Shown here one piece after another: positions 35,639 through 45,693 of a DNA stretch of 64,000 bases. Source of the stretch: Bradyrhizobium sp. NAS96.2 (GTDB lineage: Bacteria; Pseudomonadota; Alphaproteobacteria; Rhizobiales; Xanthobacteraceae); assembly GCF_001908235.1 (NCBI RefSeq), contig NZ_LGHK01000043.1, positions 1 through 64,000 of the forward strand, in the 5' to 3' direction. Below the pieces are notes generated by a model, which had not been told where the DNA came from, did no database searches, and worked only from the letters and a program-made list of their open reading frames with translations. A program made the translations under genes and the position numbers. Numbering within the stretch: the first letter of the stretch is position 1; every line of letters begins with the position of its first letter.

Positions 35639-38600
35639 AGCTGTGCAATATCTTCAACGTCGCCATATATTGATCGAGATCGAACCGGTCGATCAGCGTG
35701 CGCATCTGGCCGACGAAATCGGCATGTTCGGGATGTTCGTTGCCGATCTCGTCGAGCTTGAGCTGGATCGCCCTGATATAGCCGAGCTGGCCGAGGCTGA
35801 TCAGCTCTTCGACATGTTTCACCGGCGGTCGCGAGCCGCTGTCAGGCCTCCACTGCGGAGGCGGCGCCGGCTCGGCCTCATATTGCCACTCGATCTTGAG
35901 CAATTGGCGGATGGTCTCGAGCAGCCGCGGGATGTCGATCGGCTTCATCAAATAGCCGTCGTGGAACGGTTGCGCCAGCGGCGCGCCGTGGGCCTCCAGC
36001 GCGCTTGCCGAGATCATCAGGATTCGCGCCTGGTGATGGCCTTCGGAGCGCAGGGTTTCGGCGACGGTCCAGCCGTCCATGCCCGCCATCGAGATGTCGA
36101 GCAGGAACATGTCGGGACGGCAATGCTGCGCCAGCGCAAGGCAGCCCGGTCCGTCCGGCGCGCTGAGCAGGATGAAGCCGAGCGGCGCCAGGATTTCGCG
36201 CAAGAGGTCGCGGTGGGTCGGGTCGTCGTCGGTGATCAAGATCGTCTTGCGCGGGCCGTGATAGCCGTACACGGGAGCGTCGACCGGCGCATCGCGGCGC
36301 GGATTGGTGACTTCGGACAGCAGCAGCTTGACGCGGAATGTACTGCCGGTGCCGACCGTGCTCAAGACCTTGATGTCGCCGCCCATCACGCCCGCAAGCA
36401 GGCGGCTGATGGTGAGGCCAAGCCCGGTGCCGGTCTGCGGCTGGGTGACGCCGAGCGCGCCGCGCTCGAATGGGGCGAAGATCCGCTCGAGGTCGTCGGG
36501 CTGGATGCCGGGCCCGGTATCGATCACCTCGAACTCGGCGACCGGGCTGCGGTAGTGCACCACGAACTGCACCTGGCCGGATTGGGTGAACTTGATCGCA
36601 TTCGAGAGCAGGTTGATCAGGATCTGCCGCAGCCGTTTCTCATCGGCATAGACCACGATTGGCAACACGGCCGGCCGTTTGAACACGAAGTCGATGCCTT
36701 TTGCTGCCGCCTGCAGTCGGAACATGCCGACCAGTTGCTCGAGGAAATCGTTCAGCCGCACCTCGTCGCGCGACAGATAGAGGCGGCCGGCCTCGATCTT
36801 GGAGATATCGAGGATGCCGTCGATCAGGCCCGACAGATGGTCGGCGCTGCGGCGGACCACGCGCACCTGCTCGCGCGGCCGCACCTGCAGACTGTCGTCC
36901 TGCTCCAGCAGCTGCGCATAGCCGGAGATCGCATTGAGCGGCGAGCGGAGCTCGTGGCTGAGGCCGACGACATATCTGCTCTTCGCAAGATTGGCCGACT
37001 CCGCGACTTCCTTGGCGCGCTGCAGTTCGGCATCGGTGCGCTTGTGGGCGTCGATCTCCTGGATCAGCAGCGTGGTCTGCCGGCGGGTTTCGGCTTCGGC
37101 GGCGCGCCGGCTCTGCTGCGCCAGAACGAACAGCCAGGCGACGACGCCGATGATCAGGGTCAGCGCAAAGAACACCTTCCACAGCACGTCGGCCAACAAT
37201 TCGTTGGCATGCACAGCCGCTGTGGTTTGCAGATAGATCAGGCCGAGCACCAGCGCCACGAGGCCGGCCGAGACCACGAATACGCCGAGGTAATGGCCAA
37301 GCTGCGAATTGATGCGGGCGTAGATCGGCTGCGGCATCACCTTGCCCAGCGCGTCCGAGACCTGCGCGCCGATCCGCCCGTGCGGCTTGCAGAGGTCGTG
37401 GCAGCGTGCGTCGAGCGAGCAGCACAGTGAGCAGATCGGGCCGGCATAGGCCGGGCAGGCGGCCATGTCCTCGGGCTCGAATGCATGCTCGCAGATACAG
37501 CACTGGATCGATTCAATGTTCTGCCAGCTCCGTTTCGGCTTGCGGGCGATGTAGTACTTGCCGTCGGTCGCCCATGCAATCAGGGGAGCCGCGATGAACG
37601 CAACCGCGAGCGCGACGAAGGCGGACAGCGCCTTCGCGGTCGGGCCGAACAGGCCGTAGAACGCGCTGATCGAGACCACGGTCGCAATCGTCATGGCGCC
37701 GACGCCGACCGGATTGATGTCGCAGAGATGGGCGCGCTTGAACTCGATGTGCTGCGGGCGCAGGCCGAGCGGCTTGTTGATGACGAGGTCGGCCACCAGC
37801 GCGCCGACCCAGGCGATCGCGACGTTGGAGTAGAGCGCGAGCGTCTGCTCGAGCGCCTTGTAGACGCCGATCTCCATCAACAGCAGCGCGACCACGACGT
37901 TGAACACCAGCCACACCACGCGGCCAGGATGCGAGTGGGTGAGGCGGGAGAAGAAGTTCGACCAGGCGATCGAGCCGGCATAGGCGTTGGTGACGTTGAT
38001 CTTGACCTGCGACAGGATCACGAACGTCCCGGTCAGCGCCATCGCGAGATCCGGCTGCGACAGTACATAACGGAAGGCTTCGAGATACATGTTCGCAGGC
38101 TCGGCCGCGTGCTCGGCAGAGACGCCGTGGCTGAGCGCGAAGAAGGCCAGGAACGAGCCGGCCAGCAGCTTGAGCGCGCCGAGCACGATCCAGCCGGGAC
38201 CTGCGGAGAGCAGCGCGATCCACCAGGCCTTGCGCGAAGTGCGGCGGTCACGCGGCAGGAAGCGCAGGAAGTCGACCTGCTCGCCGATCTGCGCCACCAG
38301 CGCGAACACCACCGAGGCCGCGGTGCCGAACAGCAGCAGATCGAGATTCCCTGCGGGATCGCCGTGATCGCCGGCGAATTTGCGCCACTCGGTGAACGAA
38401 TGCGGATTGGCCCAGGCGATCGCCGCGAACGGCATGATGTGGAGGATGATCCACAGCGGCTGGGTCCAGAGCTGGAAGCGGCTGATCAGCGTGATGCCGT
38501 AGATCACCAGCGGGATGATCACGACCGCGCTGATCAGATAGCCGATCGGCCGCGGAATGCCGAAGCACATGTCGAGCGCGCTGGCCAGGATCACCGCCTC

Positions 38601-38996
38601 GATCGCGAAGAAGATGAAGGTGAAGGAGGCGTAGATCAGCGAGGTGATGGTCGAGCCGATATAGCCGAAGCCGGCGCCGCGAGTCAGCAGGTCGATGTCG
38701 ATGCCGCTTTTCGCGGCATGGTAGGCGATCGGCAGCCCGCACAGGAAGATGATGACGCTGACGACCAGGATCGCCGCGGAGGCGTTGATCGCGCCATAGT
38801 TCAGCGTGATGGTGCCGCCAATCGCCTCCAGCGCGAGGAAGGAGATCGCGCCGAGCGCGGTGTTGGCGACGCGGGCGGCGGACCAGCGCCGCGCGCTCTT
38901 GGCGGTGAAGCGCAGCGCGTAGTCTTCCAGCGTCTGGTTGGCGACCCATTGATTGTATTGGCGCCTGACGCGGTCTATCCGCTGCCGCCCTGCCAC
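35628..38996 (-). CDS. hybrid histidine kinase with N-terminal NCS1-type transporter domain
   Basis: Large membrane sensor of 1122 residues. Residues 1 to about 490 form a permease-like domain with about 12 hydrophobic segments resembling NCS1 (purine, cytosine, hydantoin) transporters. Residues 499-539 hold nine cysteines and three histidines (QCCICEHAFEPEDMAAC, ICSLCCSLDARCHDLC), probably a zinc cluster. Two more membrane spans lie at about 568-590 and 604-626. The kinase core has His681 (SHELRSPLNAISGY), the N-box with Asn795/799, DTGPGI and GTGLGLTIS. The receiver domain (about 917-1035) has Asp967. The tail is helical. A transporter-like sensor that reads a small nitrogen compound is the likely role; the ligand is unproven. 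Confidence 0.9.
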
Positions 38997-39071
38997 TCGT
39001 TCTTACTCCTGGTCCACGATGCGCTGATCGCGGGCAAATCCCGTACCAAAAACCTACGTCGCTATTTTGCG

Positions 39072-39109
39072 GTGCAGTATACGCGATCTCACGTATCAGT
39101 GCGCTGCAC
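39072..39109. promoter_or_regulatory. nested inverted repeats before urtA
   Basis: GTGCAG (39072) faces CTGCAC (39104), and inside them ATACG (39079) faces CGTAT (39092) across eight bases. It lies in the 169-base gap between the kinase gene and urtA, a fitting place for the response regulator to bind. Proposed only from symmetry. Confidence 0.4.
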
Positions 39110-39165
39110 AAAAGTAAGCAATCCTCGCCTCATCAATAAGCGTTCTCGAACCAGATGGGGTGCTC

Positions 39166-40428
39166 ATGTCAGACGAAACCAAACCAGGCCTGAAGTCTCC
39201 GCTCCGGCGCAAGCTCTTGATGGGAATGGCGGCATTGCCGGCCGTCTCGATGCTGGGCCGTCCGGCATTTGCCGACGTTCCCGCAACCTCCGCGGTCAAC
39301 ACCACGGGTCTTGCAGTCACCGATAGCGAAGTCACGGTCGGCATCCTGCATTCCGTCACCGGCACCATGGCGATCTCCGAGACCGGCTCGGTCGAGGCCG
39401 AGAAGCTCGCGATCGAGCAGATCAACGCTGCCGGCGGCGTGCTCGGCCGCAAGATCAAGTTCATCCAGGAGGACGGAGCGAGCGACTGGCCGACCTTCGC
39501 AGAAAAGGCGAAGAAACTCCTGGTCAACGACAAATGCGCGGCCGTGATGGGCTGCTGGACCTCGGCCTCGCGCAAGGCGGTGCTGCCGGTGTTCGAGCAG
39601 TACAACGGCATGCTGTATTACCCGACCTTCTATGAAGGCCTCGAGCAGTCGAAGAACGTGATCTACACCGGCCAGGAGGCGACGCAGCAGATCATTGCCG
39701 GCCTCGACTGGGTCAACAAGACCAAAGGCGCCAAGAGCTTCTATCTGCTCGGCTCGGACTACATCTGGCCGCGCACCTCGAACAAGATCGCGCGCAAGCA
39801 CATCGAGAACCATCTGCAGGGCTGCAAGGTGGTCGGCGAGGAATACTTCCCGCTCGGCTCGACCCAGTTCAACTCTGTCATCAACAAGATCAAGCTGACC
39901 AAGCCCGACGTGATCTACGCGATCATCGTCGGCGGCTCGAACGTCGCGTTCTACAAGCAGCTCAAGGCGGCCGGCATCGACCTGTCCAAGCAGACGCTGC
40001 TGACGATCTCGGTGACCGAGGACGAGATCGACGGCATCGGCGGCGAGAACATCGCCGGCGCCTATGCCTGCATGAAGTACTTCCAGTCGCTCGACAATGC
40101 GAACAACAAGGCGTTCGTGCCCGCATTCAAGAAGATGTGGGGCGAGAAGACCGTGATCGGAGACGTGACGCAGGCCGCCTATCTCGGCCCGTGGCTGTGG
40201 AAATTGACGGTGGAGAAGGCGCAGAGCTTCGACATCGACAAGATCGCGGCGGCATCGCCCGGCGTCGAGTTCAAGGGCGCGCCGGAAGGCTACGTCCGGA
40301 TCCACGAGAACCATCACCTCTGGTCGAAGACCCGCGTCGGTCGCGCCAAGGCCGACGGCCAGTATGAGCTGATCTACGAGACCGCCGATCTCGTCGAGCC
40401 GGATCCGTTCCCCAAGGGCTACCAGTGA
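39166..40428 (+). CDS. urtA: urea/short-chain amide ABC transporter, binding protein
   Basis: Periplasmic binding protein of 420 residues with a signal sequence that has paired arginines (SPLRRKLLMG...) and so may use the Tat route. The core (VTVGILHSVTGTMAISETGS, then QEDGASDWPTFAEKAKKLL and CWTSASRKAVLPVFEQYNG) is typical of UrtA and of the amide-binding FmdD of Methylophilus. Both families are close; with fmdA downstream, formamide/acetamide and urea are all reasonable ligands. I chose ATG 39166 over GTG 39160. First gene of the rightward operon. Confidence 0.92.
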   Translation: MSDETKPGLKSPLRRKLLMGMAALPAVSMLGRPAFADVPATSAVNTTGLAVTDSEVTVGILHSVTGTMAISETGSVEAEKLAIEQINAAGGVLGRKIKFIQEDGASDWPTFAEKAKKLLVNDKCAAVMGCWTSASRKAVLPVFEQYNGMLYYPTFYEGLEQSKNVIYTGQEATQQIIAGLDWVNKTKGAKSFYLLGSDYIWPRTSNKIARKHIENHLQGCKVVGEEYFPLGSTQFNSVINKIKLTKPDVIYAIIVGGSNVAFYKQLKAAGIDLSKQTLLTISVTEDEIDGIGGENIAGAYACMKYFQSLDNANNKAFVPAFKKMWGEKTVIGDVTQAAYLGPWLWKLTVEKAQSFDIDKIAAASPGVEFKGAPEGYVRIHENHHLWSKTRVGRAKADGQYELIYETADLVEPDPFPKGYQ

Positions 40429-40550
40429 GTTCCTTCGCGTAAAGCGCAGCCTCACTTCAAACGCATCGCGGCGTGGACGCAGCGGTCCACGCCCACGATC
40501 CGCCGTCGCGGCGCCGCTGCGGCGTATGCCCTTGGACTGGAGGACGATAG

Positions 40551-41477
40551 ATGTTCGGCGACTATTCGATCAGCGATCTCGGCGCCATCCTTGCGATGCA
40601 GGGATTTGCCGGGCTCATCCTGTTCTCCGTCTACGTGCTGATGGCGTTGGGGCTTGCCATCATCTTCGGCCAGATGGGCGTCATCAACATGGCCCATGGC
40701 GAGTTCATGATCTTGGGCGCCTACGTCACCTGGATGACGTCGAACGCCGTGCAGCACACAGCGCCATGGCTGTTCCCCGGTTACTTCTTCATTGCAATGA
40801 TCCTGGCGTTCATCGCCTCCGGCGCGCTCGGCATGCTGGTTGAGTGGGCGCTGATACGCCATCTCTACAAGCGGCCGCTCGATACGCTGCTCGCGACCTG
40901 GGGCCTCAGCCTGATCCTGCAGCAGGCCTATCGCTCGGTCTTCGGCGCGCGCGAGGTCGGCGTCGAACTGCCGGAATGGATGATGGGCTCCTGGCAGGCG
41001 ACCGACTCGATCCAGATCCCGATCAACGGCATGTTCGTGATGGCGCTGACGATCCTGATCACGATCGTCGTCTTCTACATCCTGTTCTGGTCGAGCTGGG
41101 GCAAGCAGGTGCGGGCCGTGGTGCAGAACCGCGTGATGGCGGGCGCCGTCGGCATCAACACCGAGAAGGTCGACCGCTACACCTTCGGCCTCGGCTGCGG
41201 CATCGCCGGCATCGCGGGATCGGCCTTCACCATGATCGGCTCGACCGGGCCGACCGCGGGCCAGCTCTACATTGTCGACACCTTCCTGGTCGTCGTGTTC
41301 GGCGGCGCCGCCTCGCTGTTCGGCACCATTGCCTCCGCCTTCTCGATCTCGCAGACCCAGTCGACGCTGGAATTCTTCCTGTCGGGATCGATGGCCAAGG
41401 TGATCACGCTGCTCACGATCGTCGCGATCCTGATGGTGCGTCCGCAGGGGCTCTTCGCGCTCAAGGTCCGCAAATAA
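40551..41477 (+). CDS. urtB: urea/amide ABC transporter permease
   Basis: LivH-type permease of 308 residues with eight or so membrane segments. UrtB features: MALGLAIIFGQMGVINMAHGEFMILGAY (in part), KRPLDTLLATWGLSLILQQ and the C-terminal FGGAASLFGTIAS. GGAGGA precedes the ATG. A 122-base gap after urtA shows nothing I recognise. It pairs with urtC in the membrane. Confidence 0.92.
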   Translation: MFGDYSISDLGAILAMQGFAGLILFSVYVLMALGLAIIFGQMGVINMAHGEFMILGAYVTWMTSNAVQHTAPWLFPGYFFIAMILAFIASGALGMLVEWALIRHLYKRPLDTLLATWGLSLILQQAYRSVFGAREVGVELPEWMMGSWQATDSIQIPINGMFVMALTILITIVVFYILFWSSWGKQVRAVVQNRVMAGAVGINTEKVDRYTFGLGCGIAGIAGSAFTMIGSTGPTAGQLYIVDTFLVVVFGGAASLFGTIASAFSISQTQSTLEFFLSGSMAKVITLLTIVAILMVRPQGLFALKVRK

Positions 41478-41494
41478 GAACAAGCAGGCTGGTC

Positions 41495-42628
41495 ATGATC
41501 AACTCGCGCTTTTTCAATCGCTCCGAACTGCTCGGCTTCCTGGCGCTCGGGGTGCTGCTGTTTCTGATCCTGCCGCTATCGCTGGATATTTTCCGCCTCA
41601 ACCTGGTCGCCAAATATCTGACCTACGCCTTCGTCGGCATCGGCCTCGTGCTGTGCTGGGGCTATGGCGGCATCCTGAGCCTGGGGCAGGGCGTGTTCTT
41701 CGGCCTCGGCGGCTACTGCATGGCGATGTACCTCAAGCTCGAGGCGTCCTCGGTCGCGAACACCAAGATCCAGTCGACGCCGGGCATCCCGGACTTCATG
41801 GACTGGAACCAGCTTACCTCGCTGCCGTTCTTCTGGAAGCCGTTCCACAGCTTCCCGATCACACTGCTGGCGATCTTGCTGGTTCCCGCGTTCTTCGCGC
41901 TGATCATCGGTGCCGCGATGTTCAAGCGCCGGGTCGGCGGCGTGTACTTTGCGATCATCACGCAAGCGATCGCTGCGATCCTCACCATCCTGATCGTGGG
42001 CCAGCAGGGCTACACCGGCGGCATCAACGGCATTACCGACCTGCGCACGCTGCACGGCTGGGACATCCGCACCGATCACGCCAAGTTCATTCTGTATTTC
42101 GTCGAGGTTGTGCTGCTGTTCGGATGCATCGTCGCCGCGCAATTCATCCGGCTGACAAAACTCGGGCGCATCCTGGTGGCGATGCGGGAGCAGGAGGATC
42201 GTGTGCGCTTCTCCGGTTACAGCGTCGCCAATTTCAAGATCTTCGCGTTCTGTGCCGCGGCGGTGTTCGCTGCGATCGGCGGTGCGATGTTCACGCTCGA
42301 GGTCGGCTTCATGTCGCCGTCCTTTGTCGGCATCGTGCCGTCGATCGAGATGGTGATCTACACCGCGGTCGGCGGCCGGATGTCGATCTTCGGCGCAGTC
42401 TGGGGCGCGCTGCTGGTCAACTTCGCCAAGACCAGCCTCTCGGAATCCTTCCCGCAGCTCTGGCTGTTCGGCCTGGGTGCGCTGTTCATCGCGGTGGTGC
42501 TCGCCTTCCCGAACGGGCTGTCCGGCATCTGGGCGGACCACGTCCAGCCCCGCATCGACCGCCTGTTGGCATCACGCAAATCGAAATCGGCGGCCGGCAT
42601 GATCGCCGACGGCGCACCGGCAGAGTGA
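41495..42628 (+). CDS. urtC: urea/amide ABC transporter permease
   Basis: LivM-type permease of 377 residues, about ten membrane segments. Diagnostic pieces: CWGYGGILSLGQGVFFGLGG, GGINGITDLRTLHG and TAVGGRMSIFGAVWGALLVN. I chose ATG 41495 (MINSRFF...), 17 bases after urtB; longer frames overlap urtB. Followed by urtD after 12 bases. Confidence 0.92.
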   Translation: MINSRFFNRSELLGFLALGVLLFLILPLSLDIFRLNLVAKYLTYAFVGIGLVLCWGYGGILSLGQGVFFGLGGYCMAMYLKLEASSVANTKIQSTPGIPDFMDWNQLTSLPFFWKPFHSFPITLLAILLVPAFFALIIGAAMFKRRVGGVYFAIITQAIAAILTILIVGQQGYTGGINGITDLRTLHGWDIRTDHAKFILYFVEVVLLFGCIVAAQFIRLTKLGRILVAMREQEDRVRFSGYSVANFKIFAFCAAAVFAAIGGAMFTLEVGFMSPSFVGIVPSIEMVIYTAVGGRMSIFGAVWGALLVNFAKTSLSESFPQLWLFGLGALFIAVVLAFPNGLSGIWADHVQPRIDRLLASRKSKSAAGMIADGAPAE

Positions 42629-42640
42629 GGAGGGACCATC

Positions 42641-43396
42641 ATGCTCGTCGGTCATCAACCAAAAGACTTCCTGCTCGCGGTCTCCGGCCTCACCGTGTCC
42701 TTTGACGGCTTCAAGGCCGTGAACGATCTCTCCTTCTATGTCGAGGAGAACGAGATCCGCGTCATCATCGGCCCGAACGGCGCCGGCAAGACCACGGTGC
42801 TCGACCTGATCTGCGGCAAGACGCGCGCAACGTCAGGCTCGATCCAGTTCCGCGGCCAGGAGCTGACTCGGCTGCGCGAGAACGAGATCGTGCAGGCCGG
42901 CGTCGGCCGCAAGTTCCAGACGCCGTCGGTGTTCGAGGACCTCACCGTGTTCGAGAACCTCGAGATCTCCTTCCCGCGCGGCCGCACCGTGTTCGGCTCG
43001 CTGACCTTCCAGCGCGACGACACGGTCAAGCGGCGGGTCGAGGAGGTCGCCGAGATGATCTTCCTGAAAGACCGGCTCAACACCTATGCCGACCAGCTCA
43101 GCCACGGCCAGAAGCAGTGGCTCGAGATCGGCATGCTGTTGATCCAGGACCCGGACCTCTTGATGCTCGATGAACCGGTCGCCGGCATGAGCGTCTCCGA
43201 GCGCGCCAAGACCGCCGAGTTGCTCAACCGCATCATCAAGGACCGCTCGGTGCTGGTGATCGAGCACGACATGAAGTTCGTCGAGGACATCGCGCACAAG
43301 GTCACCGTGCTGCACCAGGGACAGATCCTGTCCGAGGGGACGATGGAGCACGTCAAGAACGATCCCAAGGTGATCGAAGTTTATCTGGGACATTGA
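42641..43396 (+). CDS. urtD: urea/amide ABC transporter ATP-binding protein
   Basis: LivG-type ATPase of 251 residues. Walker A GPNGAGKTT, the UrtD-typical IVQAGVGRKFQTPSVFEDLT, signature LSHGQKQ, Walker B LLMLDEPVAGMS and the switch histidine in VIEHD. AGGAGG precedes the ATG. It is separated from urtE by a repeat element rather than the usual tight junction. Confidence 0.93.
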   Translation: MLVGHQPKDFLLAVSGLTVSFDGFKAVNDLSFYVEENEIRVIIGPNGAGKTTVLDLICGKTRATSGSIQFRGQELTRLRENEIVQAGVGRKFQTPSVFEDLTVFENLEISFPRGRTVFGSLTFQRDDTVKRRVEEVAEMIFLKDRLNTYADQLSHGQKQWLEIGMLLIQDPDLLMLDEPVAGMSVSERAKTAELLNRIIKDRSVLVIEHDMKFVEDIAHKVTVLHQGQILSEGTMEHVKNDPKVIEVYLGH

Positions 43397-43432
43397 TCGA
43401 TGATCGCGCGACATCGAGCCACGAACTCGATC

Positions 43433-43556
43433 CACCTCTCCCAGAGGGAGAGGTCGAATTGCGAAGCAATTCGGGTGAGGGGTTTCGCTCTCTCGTGGGA
43501 CCTGAAGGCCCTCACCCGGCGCTGCGCGCCGACCTCTCCCCGAGGGGGAGAGGTGA
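43433..43556. repeat. palindromic repeat inside the urt operon
   Basis: Ends are inverted copies of CCTCTCCC-N4-GGGAGAGG (left CCACCTCTCCCAGAGGGAGA, right CTCTCCCCGAGGGGGAGAGG); the middle has GAATTGCGAAGCAATTC and CACCCGGCGCTGCGCGCCG. Such elements are common between genes in Rhizobiales. Here it sits between urtD and urtE and may alter mRNA stability or the relative expression of the two ATPases. Confidence 0.75.
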
Positions 43557-43585
43557 AGACAAGCACGTACGTTTAGGAGCGACCG

Positions 43586-44275
43586 ATGCTGGCAATCAAT
43601 GATCTTCATGTCGCCTATGGCCAGAGCGAGGTGCTGCACGGCCTGAATGTATCCGTTGCGGCCAACGAGATCGTCGCGATCATGGGTCGCAACGGCATGG
43701 GCAAGACCACGCTGATGAAGTCCCTGATGGGCATCCTGCCGGCCAAGAGCGGCAAGGTGACCATGGACGGCACCGAGCTCGGCGCGATGAAGAGCTACGA
43801 GCGGGTGGCGAAGGGGCTCGCTTACGTGCCACAGGGCCGGATGATCTTCTCCACCATGACGGTGAAGGAGAACATCGAGACCGGGCTCGTGGTGTCCGGC
43901 GGCTCCGAGGTGCCAGGCGATATCTACGAATTGTTCCCGGTGCTGCTCGAGATGAAGGGTCGCCGCGGCGGCAATCTCTCGGGCGGGCAACAGCAGCAGC
44001 TCGCGATCGCCCGTGCGCTTGCGACCAGGCCCAAGGTGCTGCTGCTCGACGAGCCGACCGAGGGCATCCAGCCGTCGATCATCAAGGACATGGCGCGCAC
44101 CCTGAAACGCATCCGCGACGAGCGGGGGCTGTCGATCGTCGTCTCCGAGCAGGTCTTGAGCTTCGCGCTCGACATCGCCGACCGCGTGCTGGTCATCGAG
44201 AACGGCGAGATCGTCCGCGACGATCCGCGCGACAGCGTCGATGCCGCGCAGATCTCGAAATATCTGTCTGTGTAA
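43586..44275 (+). CDS. urtE: urea/amide ABC transporter ATP-binding protein
   Basis: LivF-type ATPase of 229 residues. Walker A GRNGMGKTT, YVPQGRMIFSTMTVKENIETG, signature LSGGQQQQ, Walker B VLLLDEPTEGIQ and VSEQ in place of the usual VEQ switch. AGGAG precedes the ATG. Last transporter gene before fmdA. Confidence 0.93.
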   Translation: MLAINDLHVAYGQSEVLHGLNVSVAANEIVAIMGRNGMGKTTLMKSLMGILPAKSGKVTMDGTELGAMKSYERVAKGLAYVPQGRMIFSTMTVKENIETGLVVSGGSEVPGDIYELFPVLLEMKGRRGGNLSGGQQQQLAIARALATRPKVLLLDEPTEGIQPSIIKDMARTLKRIRDERGLSIVVSEQVLSFALDIADRVLVIENGEIVRDDPRDSVDAAQISKYLSV

Positions 44276-44280
44276 CTACA

Positions 44281-44329
44281 GAGCGTGATCCGGAAAAGCG
44301 TGAAGCGGTTTTCCGACAAGATCACGCTC
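44281..44329. repeat. hairpin repeat between urtE and fmdA
   Basis: GAGCGTGATC (44281-44290) pairs with GATCACGCTC (44320-44329); inside, CGGAAAA pairs with TTTTCCG. It starts five bases after the urtE stop. The structure could end part of the transport transcript or stabilise it. It looks like a dispersed repeat of Bradyrhizobium-type genomes. Confidence 0.65.
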
Positions 44330-44364
44330 AACTTTCAACCTAGTAAACGAAGGGGAGCAATGCG

Positions 44365-45594
44365 ATGCCAGATACACTGATCAAGGTCGATCTCAGCAAG
44401 TCGGCCTATGAAAACGACAAGATCCACAACCGCTGGCATCCCGAGGTTCCGATCGTCGAGTGGGTCAGCCCCGGCGACGACTTCATCATCGAGACGGTCG
44501 ACTGGACCGGCGGCTTCATCAAGAACAACGATTCCGCCGATGACGTGCGCGACATCGATCTCTCGATCGTGCACTTCCTGTCCGGCCCGATCGGCGTCAA
44601 GGGCGCCGAGCCCGGCGATCTCCTCGTCGTCGACCTGCTCGACGTCGGTCCGTTGAAGGAGAGCCTGTGGGGCTTCAACGGCTTCTTCTCCAAGCAGAAT
44701 GGCGGCGGCTTCCTCACCGACCATTTCCCGTTGGCGCAGAAGTCGATCTGGGACATCAAGGGCCTCTACACCTCGTCGCGGCATGTGCCTGGCGTGAACT
44801 TCGCCGGCCTGATCCATCCCGGCCTGATCGGCTGTCTGCCCGACGCCAAGATGCTGGCGGCCTGGAATGCGCGCGAGGCCGAGCTGATCGCGACCAACCC
44901 GACCCGCGTGCCGGGTCTCGCCAACCCGCCGTTCGCGCCGACCGCGCATGCCGGCCAGGCCAAGGGTGACGTCAAGGCCAAGATCGGTCTTGAGGGCGCC
45001 CGCACCGTGCCGCCGCGCGAGCATGGCGGCAATTGCGACATCAAGGATCTGTCGCGCGGCTCGAAGATCTATTTCCCGGTCTATGTGCCGGGCGGCGGGC
45101 TCTCGATGGGCGATTTGCACTTCAGCCAGGGCGACGGCGAGATCACCTTCTGCGGCGCCATCGAAATGGCCGGCTGGCTGCACATCAAGGTCGACGTCAT
45201 CAAGGACGGCGTCTCGAAATACGGCATCAAGAACCCCGTGTTCAAGCCGTCGCCGATCACGCCGAACTACAAGGATTATCTGATCTTCGAGGGTATCTCG
45301 GTCGACGAGGCCGGCAAGCAGCACTATCTCGACGTCCACATCGCTTATCGCCAGGCCTGCCTGAACGCGATCGAATATCTGAAGAAGTTCGGCTACTCCG
45401 GCGCCCAGGCCTATTCGATCCTCGGCACCGCGCCGTGCCAGGGCCATATCTCCGGTGTGGTCGACGTGCCCAACGCCTGCGCCACGCTATGGCTGCCGAC
45501 GGAGATCTTTGACTTCGACGTCATGCCGTCGTCGGCGGGGCCGATCAAGCACATCAAGGGTGACGTGCAGATGCCGATCTCGCCCGACAAGTGA
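44365..45594 (+). CDS. fmdA: formamidase (acetamidase/formamidase family)
   Basis: Hydrolyses formamide, and more slowly other short amides, to ammonia and the acid; cytosolic. The 409-residue sequence follows the FmdA family: VDLSKSAYENDKIHNRWHPE, GGFIKNNDSADDVRDIDL, REHGGNCDIKDLSRGSKI, GGGLSMGDLHFSQGDGEI and PCQGHISGVVDVPNACATLW. GGGGAG lies about 12 bases before the ATG. Its place behind urtABCDE and before fmdB mirrors the Methylophilus fmd locus and points to amide use as a nitrogen source. Confidence 0.94.
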   Translation: MPDTLIKVDLSKSAYENDKIHNRWHPEVPIVEWVSPGDDFIIETVDWTGGFIKNNDSADDVRDIDLSIVHFLSGPIGVKGAEPGDLLVVDLLDVGPLKESLWGFNGFFSKQNGGGFLTDHFPLAQKSIWDIKGLYTSSRHVPGVNFAGLIHPGLIGCLPDAKMLAAWNAREAELIATNPTRVPGLANPPFAPTAHAGQAKGDVKAKIGLEGARTVPPREHGGNCDIKDLSRGSKIYFPVYVPGGGLSMGDLHFSQGDGEITFCGAIEMAGWLHIKVDVIKDGVSKYGIKNPVFKPSPITPNYKDYLIFEGISVDEAGKQHYLDVHIAYRQACLNAIEYLKKFGYSGAQAYSILGTAPCQGHISGVVDVPNACATLWLPTEIFDFDVMPSSAGPIKHIKGDVQMPISPDK

Positions 45595-45693
45595 TGCTTT
45601 GAGTGATCCCTGCGCGAAGGGTGCGGGACGGCTGCGTATTGGCCGCCCCGCATCCATCGCCGGATGTCACACGACTGCGCAAGGATTGAGAAA

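Noticed and set aside
40844..41494. N-terminal extension of urtC over urtB
   Set aside because: The extension is a shadow of urtB in another frame; the membrane protein proper starts at ATG 41495.
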